From CAYPFY01 sp964410105 (GTDB taxonomy: Bacteria; Bacteroidota; Ignavibacteria; UBA10030; SZUA-254): DNA of 64,000 nucleotides. The stretch lies in the NCBI GenBank assembly GCA_964410105.1, contig CAYPFY010000004.1, forward strand, positions 124,001-188,000, written 5' to 3'. This document shows, piece after piece, positions 18,201 through 26,632 of the stretch (the stretch's first letter is position 1; the number at the start of each line of letters is the position of its first letter). The translations under genes were made by a program, and so were the position numbers. The notes beneath the pieces were generated by a model that was not told the origin of the DNA, made no database searches, and worked only from the letters and a program-made list of their open reading frames with translations.

Positions 18201-19318
18201 AGCGGCATGCGGGGAGATTCAGAGGCAAGGGCCCGGTTGATGATCGAAAAAGAGGATGGCCCCTCGATCTTGGCAAGTGTCGCGGCGGCGGCGGCCTGAA
18301 CCTGCCAGGGAGACTTCTTATCCTCGTTGACGGCGATTCGCGCGAGCTCCCCGACTGCCGCTGACTGATCCGGAGTCCGCATCAGGCTGGAAAACTTCAG
18401 ATTCCCGAATGATGACGTAGCGGTAAGAGCCACGACACTCTCCGACGAAAAAGAGCGGCGAAAAAGTCTCAGGATTCCGGGCCTCTGTTCGAGGTTGAAA
18501 TTCGCCAGCGATTTTAGCGCATTCACCCGAACGCGCCAGTCGCCGTCGGACTCCGCAATGTTCGTCAGAGTGGCGAGAGCCGCAGTATCTTTAAGTTTAC
18601 CGAGGAGAGTCGCGATATTCATCCGGACGAGGGGGTCGGAATGCCCGCACAGGGGAAGAATTTTGGCCAATTCGCGGTGAAACTCAGGATGATCGCCGAT
18701 GCGTTGGAGGGCGTAGGCGGTCTGCCAGACCGCGTCCTCGGAAACGTGTTTCAGGACAAAGCGAACTCCGTTGAGAGAGACGACTCCGCGGATCGCACAC
18801 CGGGCAATGCTCATCGTGAGGGGAACAACGTCGTCGGGAGAAGAACCGCATCTGAGGATGAGGTCATCAAGAGACTTCTCAGATCCGAACTTTCCGATCT
18901 CCTCGATGAGGCGGCCGCGCGGGCCATTTCCCGATTCCGGCGAACGGGGCAATCGATCCAGATTTTTTCCGAGGGACTGATAAAAACTATCGCGGCCTGC
19001 CGGGCTCAGCTGGCCGCCTGTCTGGCCGATCGAAAACGCGGCGGCATACTGCACCGACTGATCCGGGTCATCCCTCAATCGATCGAGAAGAAAACCGAGG
19101 GCTGTCGTATCCTGCAGACTTCCGAATGCGAGCGTCGCGCGGGCCCTCACGGCAGGATCCGGATCATTTAAAAATTCTTTGAATTCCGATGGAATCCTGC
19201 GCAAGTCCTGAAGCCGGCAGATGGCGTCCATCTTTCCCTGCCGTTCCTGCGGAGGGGCCGAGGGCGCCTGTGGCGACGCAGAGAGAACCTGAGCGAGGAG
19301 GAGCGGTATGAATTTCAT
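18194..19318 (-). CDS. N-terminal HEAT-repeat part of the split cyclophilin gene
   Basis: 374 residues with an N-terminal signal-like segment (MKFIPLLLAQVLSASPQA) and a solenoid of HEAT repeats (for example DPDPAVRARATLAFGSL, DPDQSVQYAAAFSIG, HSDPLVRMNIATLLGKL, DGDWRVRVNALKSLANF). It ends abruptly at ...SESPRMPLW inside a repeat. Adding one C to the CCCC run at 18211-18214 (minus strand) would let translation continue into the cyclophilin frame. So either a sequencing or assembly error or a true frameshift broke the gene; independent translation via the ATGGTGA overlap is the alternative. The ATG follows the TatD-radical SAM stop by 1 bp. Confidence 0.8.
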   Translation of the reverse strand: MKFIPLLLAQVLSASPQAPSAPPQERQGKMDAICRLQDLRRIPSEFKEFLNDPDPAVRARATLAFGSLQDTTALGFLLDRLRDDPDQSVQYAAAFSIGQTGGQLSPAGRDSFYQSLGKNLDRLPRSPESGNGPRGRLIEEIGKFGSEKSLDDLILRCGSSPDDVVPLTMSIARCAIRGVVSLNGVRFVLKHVSEDAVWQTAYALQRIGDHPEFHRELAKILPLCGHSDPLVRMNIATLLGKLKDTAALATLTNIAESDGDWRVRVNALKSLANFNLEQRPGILRLFRRSFSSESVVALTATSSFGNLKFSSLMRTPDQSAAVGELARIAVNEDKKSPWQVQAAAAATLAKIEGPSSFSIINRALASESPRMPLW

Positions 19319-19319
19319 T

Positions 19320-20729
19320 TCAGAAGAAGAGTCGTTGTTTGAACCGGGCCCCGATCGTGTTTTCCGCGAACGACCGGGCCTTCAATCGATCCACCTCGTC
19401 CAGTTCGACGGCGGTCATCGTGACGTCAAGGCCATGTTTGACGCACTGCCGCGAAAACTCGACCATGGCGGAAAACATACTCTCGCCGTCGATCCGCATG
19501 AGTTTTCCGTACTGATCCGGATCGGTTGAGTTCAGGCTGATCGAAACGGAATCGACCACCCCGACAAGCTGCGGCACGATATTCCGGCCGTTGATGATAT
19601 TTCCATGTCCGTCGGTGTTGAGCCGGACGCGGCCCCGCCTGGACTTCACCCATTTCGAGACGCCGAGCAGGGCATCGAGGCGTATCGTCGGCTCTCCGTA
19701 TCCGCAGAAGACAATCTCCTCAAAGCGCGCGGGATCGCCGATGGCGCGGATGATCTCGTCGACGGACGGTTCCTCAGTAATCCGGAGGTTATGCCCCTTG
19801 ATCACGGCCGCCCCCTTCCGGTCGCAGAAGACGCAATCGGCATTGCACCTGATCGTGATGTTAAGGTAAAGAGAATTGCGGATCCGGTAGGCGATCGCGG
19901 GCGGGGGATAGCTGCCCACCCCGAAAAGCGAGAGGGCCCCGAAGGATGAGGTCCGTGCGATATCGTCGAGCGAGAGGTTCTGCAGATCGGCGATTTTCTG
20001 CGCGATGATCGGAATAGCGGACGGTTCATTGCGCTTCCCGCGCTTCGGGGCGGGCGAAAGATAGGGGCTATCCGTTTCGAGAAGAATATGTTCCGCTGAA
20101 ATCTCCGACACCACGCGGGCCATGAGGTTCGGCTTCGGCTTGTCGCCGAAGGTAACCGGTCCGGGAATTGATATGAAGAATCCCCAGTTGATCACCGTCC
20201 GCGCCATCGAGGCGTCGCCGGGAAAGCAATGGAAGACTCCTTTCGGGGGCGGGTACCGGTCGTGGGGACGAGTGAGCCGGCTTCGCCACCCGGTGAGGGA
20301 GCTGACCTTATCACTGATGATATCGAGCGTATCGGTTTCAGCGTCACGGCAATGAATGACGATGGGGAGATCCCGCCGGGCGGCGATCTCGATTTGCTTT
20401 GCGAAGACGGAGCGCTGATTCCCCGGGGGGGTGTAATGATAATCGAGCCCGATCTCCCCGATGCCGACGACGGCGGGGTGGCGGCTCAATTCTTCAATTT
20501 CAGCCAGGCAGACATCGTCTGCGGATGCAGCCTCATGCGGATGCACCCCGACGCAGGCGCGTACTGCCGGGAACCGTTCGGCGAGGGCGATCGCCTGGCG
20601 GCTCGTCTCAAGATCGGTGCCGGGCACGATGATGAAATCGACGCCGGCATCCCGGGCCCGGGCCATGACTCCCTCGAGATCGTCCTTGAATTCGGGCGCG
20701 AAGAGGTGGGCGTGCGTATCGACGTACAT
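19320..20729 (-). CDS. TatD-family metal-dependent hydrolase fused to a radical SAM domain
   Basis: 469 residues. Residues 1-265 are a TatD-type TIM-barrel: DTHAHLFAP at the N-terminus, GVHPHEA, GEIGLDYHY, IHCRD, FHCFPG and LLETDSPYLSP provide the metal-binding His, Glu and Asp set. TatD enzymes are 3'-5' DNases/deoxyribonucleases, though many homologues are uncharacterised. From residue about 280 a second domain begins with CNADCVFC (CxxxCxxC, about 294-301), the iron-sulfur cluster motif of radical SAM enzymes, then FCGYGEPT, the SAM-contacting GE motif. A family of TatD-associated radical SAM proteins is known; here both are one polypeptide. Substrate unknown. It is embedded in a tightly spaced operon with a WecE-type aminotransferase and a glycosyltransferase. 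Confidence 0.92.
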   Translation of the reverse strand: MYVDTHAHLFAPEFKDDLEGVMARARDAGVDFIIVPGTDLETSRQAIALAERFPAVRACVGVHPHEAASADDVCLAEIEELSRHPAVVGIGEIGLDYHYTPPGNQRSVFAKQIEIAARRDLPIVIHCRDAETDTLDIISDKVSSLTGWRSRLTRPHDRYPPPKGVFHCFPGDASMARTVINWGFFISIPGPVTFGDKPKPNLMARVVSEISAEHILLETDSPYLSPAPKRGKRNEPSAIPIIAQKIADLQNLSLDDIARTSSFGALSLFGVGSYPPPAIAYRIRNSLYLNITIRCNADCVFCDRKGAAVIKGHNLRITEEPSVDEIIRAIGDPARFEEIVFCGYGEPTIRLDALLGVSKWVKSRRGRVRLNTDGHGNIINGRNIVPQLVGVVDSVSISLNSTDPDQYGKLMRIDGESMFSAMVEFSRQCVKHGLDVTMTAVELDEVDRLKARSFAENTIGARFKQRLFF

Positions 20730-20733
20730 GAAG

Positions 20734-21873
20734 TCAGCGCAGTATTTTTCTGAGAGATTCTATCACGCGGTGCGTCTGTGCCGGTTCGAGGCCGGGGTAA
20801 ATCGGGAGGCGCAGGAGTCTTTCGAACACTGAATCGGTCACGGGAAGCGTGAGACCGCCGGTCCCGAGAGAGCGGCGGGCGTAGGGAGAGGAATGGAGCG
20901 GCACATAGTGAAACGTCGCGGAAATTCCCTCCTCCCGCAGCTCGCGGGAGACCCTGATTCGTTCCTGCTCATTCCGTAGCAGCACATAAAATATATGGAA
21001 GTTTGATCCGCAGTGCGGAGGAATCACAGGCAGCCGGAGTTTTTCCTGGCGCTCCAGCTCCTGCAGCCCCTCGACATAGCATTCATGGATACGGCGGCGC
21101 GCATCCTGAATCGTGTCGAGCATCCCGAGCTGATATTGGAGGATCGATGCAAGAATTTCAGAGAGAACATAGCTGCTGCCGTGCTCGACCCAGGTATACT
21201 TATCGACCTCCCCCCGAAGAAAAACCGACCTGTTCGTCCCCTTCTCCCGTACAATCTCCGCGCGGCGGGCCAGGGATTCATCGTCCGTGATGAAAGCGCC
21301 TCCCTCCCCGCTCACATAATTCTTCGTATCATGGAAGCTGTAGGCGGCCGTATCGCCCAGCGTGCCGAGGAATTTCCCCCGGTACGTGGCGTTCACCCCC
21401 TGGGCGGCGTCTTCGATGACGGCGAGGGAGCGGGCCCGCGCGATTTCAGCGATTTCATCCATCTCAGCGGCGACCCCGGCGTAATGGACGGCGACCACGG
21501 CCCGGGTTCGCGGAGAAATTCTTCGTTCGACGTCGGCCGGGTCGAGGGTGCACGTCCGGTCGTTGATTTCGCAGAAAACCGGTTTCCCTCCCCCGCGGAT
21601 GATAGCATTGGCGGTGGAAACAAACGTAAAGCTTGGCGTGATCACCTCGTCTCCGGGCTGCAGATCGAGGAGCATCATACTCATTTCGAGCGCGTGGGAG
21701 CCGGAGGTGGTCAGGAGGGCATGTTTCATCCCGAACGCTGATCTGAGCCGGGCTTCTACCGCCTTCGAGACCGGTCCGTCGCCGCTTAGCTTGCCGGATT
21801 CAAGGGCGGAACGGATATAATCCAGCGCCCGGTGATCGAGGTAGGGCTTGGAGAAGGGGATTTTATCTTTCAT
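20734..21873 (-). CDS. wecE: DegT/DnrJ-family PLP-dependent sugar aminotransferase, WecE/RffA type
   Basis: 379 residues. The family transaminates dTDP-4-keto-6-deoxyglucose with glutamate to give dTDP-4-amino-4,6-dideoxygalactose for surface polysaccharide. Typical motifs: PGDEVITPSFTFVSTANAI, the Asp of VIEDAAQGVNA that contacts the PLP nitrogen, and SFHDTKNYVSGEGGA with the Schiff-base Lys. The sequence resembles the RffA/WecE subgroup most closely, so the sugar assignment is likely but not proven. No sugar nucleotide synthesis genes are nearby. The start codon lies 11 bp inside the upstream glycosyltransferase gene, implying translational coupling. Confidence 0.87.
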   Translation of the reverse strand: MKDKIPFSKPYLDHRALDYIRSALESGKLSGDGPVSKAVEARLRSAFGMKHALLTTSGSHALEMSMMLLDLQPGDEVITPSFTFVSTANAIIRGGGKPVFCEINDRTCTLDPADVERRISPRTRAVVAVHYAGVAAEMDEIAEIARARSLAVIEDAAQGVNATYRGKFLGTLGDTAAYSFHDTKNYVSGEGGAFITDDESLARRAEIVREKGTNRSVFLRGEVDKYTWVEHGSSYVLSEILASILQYQLGMLDTIQDARRRIHECYVEGLQELERQEKLRLPVIPPHCGSNFHIFYVLLRNEQERIRVSRELREEGISATFHYVPLHSSPYARRSLGTGGLTLPVTDSVFERLLRLPIYPGLEPAQTHRVIESLRKILR

Positions 21874-22999
21874 AGAAGCCGAGGAGCCGGGAGAGCGATT
21901 GCCTCATGTCATGCTCGTGTTCGACGAAGGACCGTGCAGCGGCTCCGTGCAGGCGGCGGAGATCACCGGAGGCGACATAGGTCGAAATCTTTTGTGCCGC
22001 GTCCCTGCTATCGGCTACGTTGTAGAGGAGGCCGTTCTTCCCCTCCTCGATCTGGCGCAGATTTCCCCCTGCCCGTGAAGCGACGACGGGCAGTCCGGCA
22101 GCCATCGCATCGAGCACCACGAGGGAATAGAGCTCATTCCGGCTCGGGAAGACGAAAACATCCATGGCGCTCAGATAGCCTGCAAGATCGGGCTGAAATC
22201 CGGCGAGAAGGATTTTCTGTGAAAACCCCTCGGCCGCGATAAAGGCTTCGATGTCCTGGAGATATGCTTCGCACCGCGGTTCAAAGGGAGATTCATCCGG
22301 CTTCACGCGGCCCTTCCGGGTCGGCTCGCCTACGATCAAAAATTTTGTTTTTCCGCGCAGTTCGGGGTCAATATAGGAATAACCGCGGGCAAAATCCATC
22401 GCTCCTTTTCCCGGATCGATGCGCACCATCGTTCCGACAAGAATTTCGTCCGGCGACACGCCATAGAGGGAGCGGATTCTCTCCCGCTTGGAATCGTCCG
22501 GGTTGCGCTGTCTCAGGTCCCTGCCATAGGGGAGATAGTGGATTTTTGACGCCGGGACGGGATAAACCCGACCGAGCTTCCTGACGAGCTCCTCTGAGGA
22601 AGTAAAAATGCCGTCGACCCTTTTATAAATAAATCGGTGCAGAGGATCGGTCTTATTCGATACTCCCATATAAATGCTGAGGAAGAGTTTTCGGCTCCCG
22701 TCGCCGAGGAGCGAGAGGGATGCCGGCCATATATCTTTGTGAAAATGGACGTGGAGGACATCGACCGATTTCTGTCTCAGAATTTTTTTCAGGGCGAGGA
22801 TGGAAGAGGGCCCGACAGATCCCGCAAGGTGGATGGTGGGGATCTCCCGTTCATGGAGGAACCGCTCCACATTGGAACCGGGTCGGCAGGCGGCCGTGAC
22901 TGCCCAGCCGGCCTGTTTGAGCTCGGCCATCAGAGTGCAGGAGTAGAGTTCCAGCCCTCCCCACGAATCGGATGTGCAGAAATGGAGGCACGAGCGCAT
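21863..22999 (-). CDS. Glycosyltransferase family 4 protein
   Basis: 378 residues with the two-domain GT-B layout. The N-terminal half contains SDSWGGLELYSCTLMAEL (acceptor-side glycine-rich start) and DVLHVHFHKD. The C-terminal half contains VGTMVRIDPGKGAMDFARG and the donor-binding region FVFPSRNELYSLVVLDAMAAG with the E-x7-E motif in variant form (Glu in RNELYSLVVLDA), then LPVVASRAGGN. It probably transfers a sugar to an envelope polysaccharide or lipid at the inner membrane; donor and acceptor cannot be read from the sequence. Its ATG overlaps the TonB receptor stop as TAATG. Confidence 0.88.
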   Translation of the reverse strand: MRSCLHFCTSDSWGGLELYSCTLMAELKQAGWAVTAACRPGSNVERFLHEREIPTIHLAGSVGPSSILALKKILRQKSVDVLHVHFHKDIWPASLSLLGDGSRKLFLSIYMGVSNKTDPLHRFIYKRVDGIFTSSEELVRKLGRVYPVPASKIHYLPYGRDLRQRNPDDSKRERIRSLYGVSPDEILVGTMVRIDPGKGAMDFARGYSYIDPELRGKTKFLIVGEPTRKGRVKPDESPFEPRCEAYLQDIEAFIAAEGFSQKILLAGFQPDLAGYLSAMDVFVFPSRNELYSLVVLDAMAAGLPVVASRAGGNLRQIEEGKNGLLYNVADSRDAAQKISTYVASGDLRRLHGAAARSFVEHEHDMRQSLSRLLGFYER

Positions 23000-25191
23000 T
23001 AGAATTTTCCCTCGAGCGTGAGGGAATAATTGCGGGTCGGCGCCAGGTTCCCGATGAAGTCCGTGTAGTAATACTGGAACAGATTATTGACCTGGAGGGA
23101 TGACGTGAGGAGAATCCCGGCGAAGGGCCAGTCAGCCGCCACGTGCAGATCGACCACTGACGCCGAAACCCTCTGATCACCTCCCGGCACAATCAGCAGA
23201 AACTCATCATCAATTCGTTCGAACCTGCTCACATAGCGGTAGTCCAGGCCGAACCTGGTGCGATCGAGCGAGACCTTGGATGAAAGGTAGAGCAGCTGGC
23301 GGGGCCGGTATTTCAGCACTTGGTCGTTTTCGACATCCCGTGGATAGACATACGTGTAGCTCAGGTCGGTGATCCACGAATGGCGGAGCGCGCTCATGGA
23401 AAGAGAAACTTCCATGCCTGTGACGCGTGCATGGGTCACATTCTCGAAATGGACTTTCCCGTCCGACCCGAATGCGGGCTCGATGAGATTCCAGAGCTCA
23501 TTCTGGAACAGGGAGACATCGGCGGCGGAAAAATCCCCGATCGACTGGTTGCCCCCGATCTCGAACGACCAGCTCCTTTCGGGCTGAAGATCGGGGTTCG
23601 GAGAGACGACGATGCCCCCCGCCTCGGTTGTCGTAAAGACCTCGGCGATTGAGGGAGCCCTGAAACCCCTGCCTGCGGATGCCCTGAGGGATGTCGAGGG
23701 TCCTGGCCGTAACACGAGGCCGATTTTGGGATTAAACTGCTCGAGACCGGGAAGATCGCGGATCGAGTGGAAATCGAACCGTCCGCCGAGAGTGAGGCGC
23801 AGGTCTTTTTCGGGGGAAAACTCATCCTGGAGAAAAGCGGCTCCGCCGTGCGCAGAGTGGACGCCAAAAATCTCCTCTGCGACGACATCGTCCAGCGAAC
23901 CGGAGATCCCCGCGGTGAGAAAGTTTTCCGCGGAGAGCTGGGCATCGCCCTGGACCTCGGCGACCAGAGCATCCGAGCGGGAGCTGCTCCCGGCAGGGGA
24001 CGAGGGGGTGGGCAGATTATCCTGCCAGTGCGAGTGGAACCAGCGGACATTCGCAAATAGAGAGGCAGCGGACGATATGACATGCTTATAGCTCACCGCG
24101 GCGTTGGAGCGGAATGACTCGATGCGGTCGTTGAGCCGGTCATCCGACGGTTCGAGAGCGTGGTCAAAATCCTTCCAGTAGAGAAAATTGCCGCGGCGCT
24201 GGTCGAGGACGCTCACCGCGGCTGACAGGGTTTGAAAGGGAGAGATATCGTAACCGAGCCGGGTCCAGCCGTTCCAGCGGTGCCAGAAATCGTTTCGTTT
24301 ATATCCGTCATCGAGAGTCCGGCTCAGCCCGGCGGAGATCGTGAGGCTCCCGGATCTCTGGAGGCGGGAGGCTGAGATGCCTGAAAAAGAGCGCATATCG
24401 GTCGCCCAGTTCCAGGTAGCGAACTTCGGGAGCTCGTAGAATCCTCCATAGAATTTTGCGCGCGTTTCGGGTTGGTCGCTGGGACGGCGGGTGATGATGT
24501 TAATGACTCCTCCGAGCGCGCTCGAACCGTAGAGGGCGGATCCCGCTCCCTTGACCACTTCGATGCGCTCGATTTCTCCCGCGGGAATGCTTTCCCAAAT
24601 AATTTCCCCGGTATCGCCGGTCAGGAACGGAAGTCCATCGATCAGGAGAAGTACCTGGGAACCGACGCCATAGCTGAAGCCGGTCGAACCCCGGATATTG
24701 ACCTGAGAGCGGGTGATGTTCACTCCGGGCACGTACTTGAGGGCATCGTCGATCGTGACGGTATTCCGGTATGCGAGCTGGGTTTCCTCGACAATGCTGA
24801 GCCCGACCGGCACATCATCAAGGCTTTGTTCTCTCTTGTTTGCCGTGATCACAACGGGGCTTGTTTGCAGCGGGGCGGGGACGAGTTCGATGGTCAACGG
24901 CTCCCCGCCCGGAGAAACGCTCAAAATCCTGCGTTTGTACCCGATGATGGATATCACGAGCGAGTAAGTTCCGGGCGGCACCGAACTGATGGTGAAGCTG
25001 CCGTCGGGCTTTGTCGCGGCTCCGAGGATCGTTCCTTCGAGAAACACATTCGCGCCGGCGAGAGCTTGCCGGTCCTCGGAGCTGAGAACGGTCCCTGCGA
25101 TGACGGGGAGCGCCTGCTGCGCGGCCGCGCTCAGCGGCAGGAGGCAGGCGACGGCAAGCTTAGTAAGATTTCGAGAAATCGACATAGACAT
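22999..25191 (-). CDS. TonB-dependent outer membrane receptor
   Basis: 730 residues: signal peptide, a carboxypeptidase-regulatory-like beta-sandwich (about residues 30-110, GTVLSSEDRQALAGANVFL, PPGTYSLVISIIGY), a plug domain (about 125-240, DALKYVPGVNI, QVLLLIDGLPF, IERIEVVKGAGSALYGSSA, GGVINIITR) and a 22-strand-type barrel ending TLEGKF. It imports a ligand across the outer membrane using TonB energy; the substrate is unknown. The start may be 25191 or 25185 (Met-Ser-Met). The first 32 bp overlap the upstream lipoprotein gene, and the GT4 gene starts on its stop codon, so the three are co-translated. Confidence 0.93.
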   Translation of the reverse strand: MSMSISRNLTKLAVACLLPLSAAAQQALPVIAGTVLSSEDRQALAGANVFLEGTILGAATKPDGSFTISSVPPGTYSLVISIIGYKRRILSVSPGGEPLTIELVPAPLQTSPVVITANKREQSLDDVPVGLSIVEETQLAYRNTVTIDDALKYVPGVNITRSQVNIRGSTGFSYGVGSQVLLLIDGLPFLTGDTGEIIWESIPAGEIERIEVVKGAGSALYGSSALGGVINIITRRPSDQPETRAKFYGGFYELPKFATWNWATDMRSFSGISASRLQRSGSLTISAGLSRTLDDGYKRNDFWHRWNGWTRLGYDISPFQTLSAAVSVLDQRRGNFLYWKDFDHALEPSDDRLNDRIESFRSNAAVSYKHVISSAASLFANVRWFHSHWQDNLPTPSSPAGSSSRSDALVAEVQGDAQLSAENFLTAGISGSLDDVVAEEIFGVHSAHGGAAFLQDEFSPEKDLRLTLGGRFDFHSIRDLPGLEQFNPKIGLVLRPGPSTSLRASAGRGFRAPSIAEVFTTTEAGGIVVSPNPDLQPERSWSFEIGGNQSIGDFSAADVSLFQNELWNLIEPAFGSDGKVHFENVTHARVTGMEVSLSMSALRHSWITDLSYTYVYPRDVENDQVLKYRPRQLLYLSSKVSLDRTRFGLDYRYVSRFERIDDEFLLIVPGGDQRVSASVVDLHVAADWPFAGILLTSSLQVNNLFQYYYTDFIGNLAPTRNYSLTLEGKF

Positions 25192-25630
25192 TTACGCCGG
25201 GGACGACAGAATCGCGGGGCACGTCGACGTAGCCGGCGGTATCCGGGGAAGAAGTATGGAAGACCCCGACTATCCGCCAGTCCTGGAGGAGATTTTGCCC
25301 AAACTGTTGTGCGACGGCTATATAGGAATACCGCCCCGGGGGGAGCGGGGAGAGAAGCAGCGTGTAGGAAATCGAGTCTGAGCCATACGGGCCGAGCTTT
25401 TCAGTATAGCGGGCGCGGCCCTGCTGAACGTCCTGGATGAAGTTTGAGGAAAACCCCTGGAGGGCGCCCAGGCGGAGATCGACGACGCTGTCGGGGGGAG
25501 GCCAGTGCGAAAAATAAATCGTGCCGCGGATGCCATGGGTTCCCGCCGAGGTGTTCAGGTTCGGGGAAAGCCCCTCATCGCACCCCGCAAGAAGAAGGAG
25601 CAGAAGCGCAGGACGCAGGTGCCGGATCAC
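25160..25630 (-). CDS. Small lipoprotein, partner of the TonB receptor
   Basis: 156 residues from GTG 25630. The signal peptide LLLLLLAGC ends in a lipobox. The rest looks like one beta-sandwich domain: GIRGTIYFSHWPPPDSV near residue 34 and LPPGRYSYIAVAQQ near 97 resemble the transthyretin or carboxypeptidase-regulatory fold. I do not recognise a named family. It is the first gene of the 25630-17238 operon and overlaps the receptor gene by 32 bp, so a role as a surface or periplasmic ligand-binding partner of the receptor is a reasonable guess. Confidence 0.8.
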   Translation of the reverse strand: MIRHLRPALLLLLLAGCDEGLSPNLNTSAGTHGIRGTIYFSHWPPPDSVVDLRLGALQGFSSNFIQDVQQGRARYTEKLGPYGSDSISYTLLLSPLPPGRYSYIAVAQQFGQNLLQDWRIVGVFHTSSPDTAGYVDVPRDSVVPGVNVYVDFSKSY

Positions 25631-25647
25631 GCGGAGAATTTTCTTCT

Positions 25648-25676
25648 AAGATATGAGGGGGTCTAGTGAAATGCAA
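25648..25676 (-). promoter_or_regulatory. Promoter of the lipoprotein-TonB-glycosylation operon
   Basis: Minus strand TTGCAT (25676-25671), 17-nt spacer, TATCTT (25653-25648), giving a very short leader before GTG 25630. Confidence 0.6.
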
Positions 25677-25691
25677 ATATTGAAAATTTGC
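25673..25691. promoter_or_regulatory. Inverted repeat between divergent promoters, possible operator
   Basis: GCAAAT, 7 nt, ATTTGC. It overlaps the -35 boxes of both the leftward (25671-25676) and rightward (25680-25685) promoters, a position suited to a shared regulator. No regulator gene is adjacent. Confidence 0.3.
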
Positions 25692-25707
25692 GCAATAATC
25701 ATATATT
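25680..25707 (+). promoter_or_regulatory. Promoter of the spermidine-synthase-like gene
   Basis: TTGAAA (25680-25685), 16-nt spacer, TATATT (25702-25707). Transcription would start near 25714, so translation must begin downstream, in agreement with GTG 25730. Confidence 0.55.
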
Positions 25708-25729
25708 GGTTCACCTTCTGGAAATTCCG

Positions 25730-26632
25730 GTGAAAAGTTATTCGGAAATAATCGTTCTCATCTGTGCGTGCCTTGCGGCGTGCCGCGCCGGCGGGACACT
25801 GGGGGACAGGGAAAAGTTATCCTCGAGCGTAGAGGTCGTCGATTCGGCGGACGGGCGGCGGTTCATCATCAACGGATTGGTCCGCGACGTGGTAGACACC
25901 CTGACCTGGAAGTCGCGATCCCGCTACGCGGCGGTCATGGAGTTGCCTTCCCAATTCTTCGAGAGGCCGGGACAGGCGCTCCTCATCGGCATGGGAAGCG
26001 GTTCGATACTCCGGAACTATGCCGCCCGGGGGTGGAAAGTTGAGGTTGCCGAGCCCGATACAGGCATCCTTCACGGAGCGAAGAGATTCAAAATTCCCCC
26101 CTCGGAGATCTTTGAGGCAGACGGGCGGGAGATTCTGGAAAAGAATTCCATGAAATACGACATCATCCTTGTCGACGGGATTTCGACGGGAAAGCTCCCC
26201 GGGCACCTCCTGACAGAAGAATTCTTTTCGCTTGTGCTACCTCGCCTGTCGCCTCGCGGGATCTTCGCGGTGGCATTCGAGAGCGTGGGGTGGAAGGATC
26301 TGCTCGTCACATCGATCGGGGCCACGATGAAGCAGATCTTCACCGATGTCATGGTCCTTCCGATCGCCGAGCCTCCGAACCAATTCGGAAGCATCGTCGT
26401 CATGGCCCGGACTTTTGGGGGCGACATACTGCATGACCCTGACCGGAACACGACATTTGATCCGGAGTGGAGGTATGGGACGGAGTATCAGAAAACCCAC
26501 GCGTGGGATAACCAGTTTGTCCCAAATTTCGATGAGGGGAGGATACTCACGGACCGGTACAGAAGATCCGACCCGATGCTGACGAGGGGGGCCGACTCGG
26601 CGAGAGGGCAGTCGGACTATTACATACCCTGA
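25730..26632 (+). CDS. Spermidine-synthase-like (class I SAM-dependent fold) predicted lipoprotein
   Basis: 300 residues from GTG 25730. The N-terminus VKSYSEIIVLICACLAAC looks like a lipoprotein signal with lipobox LAAC, unexpected for this fold. Next comes the small beta domain (VEVVDSADGRRFIINGLV) and a Rossmann domain with ALLIGMGSGSI, VAEPD, FEADGRE and KYDIILVDG, matching the binding loops of spermidine synthases. True synthases have a DxxD after the last motif (VDSSDP); here the sequence is VDGIST, so the second catalytic Asp is missing. Polyamine synthesis is thus doubtful and, if the signal is real, the protein acts outside the cytoplasm. An earlier in-frame TTG at 25688 lies upstream of the expected transcript start. 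It overlaps the convergent lipoprotein gene by 13 bp. Confidence 0.8.
   Translation: MKSYSEIIVLICACLAACRAGGTLGDREKLSSSVEVVDSADGRRFIINGLVRDVVDTLTWKSRSRYAAVMELPSQFFERPGQALLIGMGSGSILRNYAARGWKVEVAEPDTGILHGAKRFKIPPSEIFEADGREILEKNSMKYDIILVDGISTGKLPGHLLTEEFFSLVLPRLSPRGIFAVAFESVGWKDLLVTSIGATMKQIFTDVMVLPIAEPPNQFGSIVVMARTFGGDILHDPDRNTTFDPEWRYGTEYQKTHAWDNQFVPNFDEGRILTDRYRRSDPMLTRGADSARGQSDYYIP

Noticed and set aside
25688..25729. Earlier TTG start for the spermidine-synthase-like gene
   Set aside because: It falls inside the predicted promoter and would disrupt the lipoprotein signal; GTG 25730 fits both.
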